Of a DNA stretch of 39,670 nucleotides, positions 39,635 to 39,670 are shown in pieces. The stretch lies in assembly GCA_026419015.1 (NCBI GenBank), contig JAOAAF010000013.1:1-39670 (forward strand), in the 5' to 3' direction. Source of the DNA: Spirochaetota bacterium (GTDB lineage: Bacteria; Spirochaetota; UBA4802; JAGODF01). The notes below the pieces were generated by a model. The model made no database searches. It worked only from the letters and a program-made list of their open reading frames with translations, and had not been told where the DNA came from. The position numbers and the translations under genes are program-made. Each line of letters begins with the position of its first letter. Position 1 is the first letter of the stretch.

Positions 39635-39670
39635 CTGTCTCTTATACACATCTCCGAGCCCACGAGACCA
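39635..39670. other. Illumina Nextera adapter (not genomic)
   Basis: 39635-39653 is the 19-base Tn5 mosaic end (CTGTCTCTTATACACATCT) and 39654-39668 is CCGAGCCCACGAGAC, the rest of the Nextera read-2 adapter; CA follows. Translated, it gives the artefact peptide SLIHISEPTR in the polyprenyl synthase frame and SEMCIRDR on the other strand. It should be removed. Confidence 0.98.

Noticed and set aside
39355-39663. Minus-strand ORF starting MGSEMCIRDR
   Set aside because: Its N-terminus is translated adapter; the rest is antisense to the polyprenyl synthase.
1-39670. CRISPR arrays, tRNA or rRNA genes, insertion sequences, phage genes
   Set aside because: No regularly spaced repeats, no tRNA-like cloverleaf with CCA-adjacent arms, and no transposase or phage proteins were found in any intergenic region or frame.

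Overview
The window is the end of a metagenome-type contig from a spirochaete. The best evidence is the flagellin at 16992-17840. It has the N-terminal MIINHN start, the [24 protein letters not shown]-type D0/D1 block (read in pieces), the [11 protein letters not shown] segment and the [17 protein letters not shown]-type C-terminus of periplasmic FlaB filament proteins. Many lipoprotein or signal-peptide proteins, MreBCD-RodA shape genes and Mla-type lipid transport genes agree with a double-membrane spirochaete. I cannot place it below phylum. The right end is not biological: positions 39635-39670 read into an Illumina Nextera (Tn5) adapter.

Layout. 1-9264 is mostly minus strand: a cut-off exported hydrolase; a small operon of a degraded calcineurin-like phosphoesterase, a 93-residue unknown and an OppD-type ATPase; a divergent NamZ-type exo-muramidase on the plus strand; a DUF1566 lipoprotein behind a large OmpA/PD40 envelope protein; and a methyltransferase translationally coupled to a LysM plus DUF4015 putative glycoside hydrolase. 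9469-11808 (plus) carries an MlaE permease, an MlaF-like ATPase whose catalytic motifs are all degraded, and a TetR regulator, closed by a bidirectional terminator shared with bacterioferritin (minus). 12420-16661 has PyrK without PyrD, a lysine-rich tailed unknown, an uncatalogued 53-residue ORF coupled to a class A penicillin-binding protein, and that PBP. 16662-17904 is the flagellin unit, with a leader hairpin that resembles CsrA-controlled flagellin leaders. 18031-23518 holds a monoacylglycerol-lipase-like hydrolase, a methyltransferase coupled to PTS enzyme I, isoaspartyl methyltransferase (two possible starts) and ArgC.

23698-39634 is almost all plus strand: an exported unknown, GlmS, a VOC-eda-rRNA methyltransferase operon with a clear sigma-70 promoter, two membrane-anchored unknowns (PH-like and TPR), the mreB-mreC-mreD-PBP2-rodA elongation cluster, a tandem pair of paralogous four-helix membrane proteins with their own promoter and structured leader, a CxxC/CxxC small protein, queC, comF, a STAS anti-sigma antagonist, and a polyprenyl diphosphate synthase cut by the adapter.

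Cell wall and envelope functions dominate: GlmS supplies amino sugar, PBP1A, PBP2 and RodA polymerise and cross-link, MreBCD organise them, NamZ may recycle muropeptides, and polyprenyl synthase may supply the lipid carrier. The most unusual items are the motif-less MlaF, the tandem unknown membrane pair with its leader, the OmpA protein with an Asp-to-Ser change at the peptidoglycan-contact site plus a C-terminal membrane hairpin, and the flagellin leader. I saw no tRNA, rRNA, CRISPR array, insertion sequence or phage gene.
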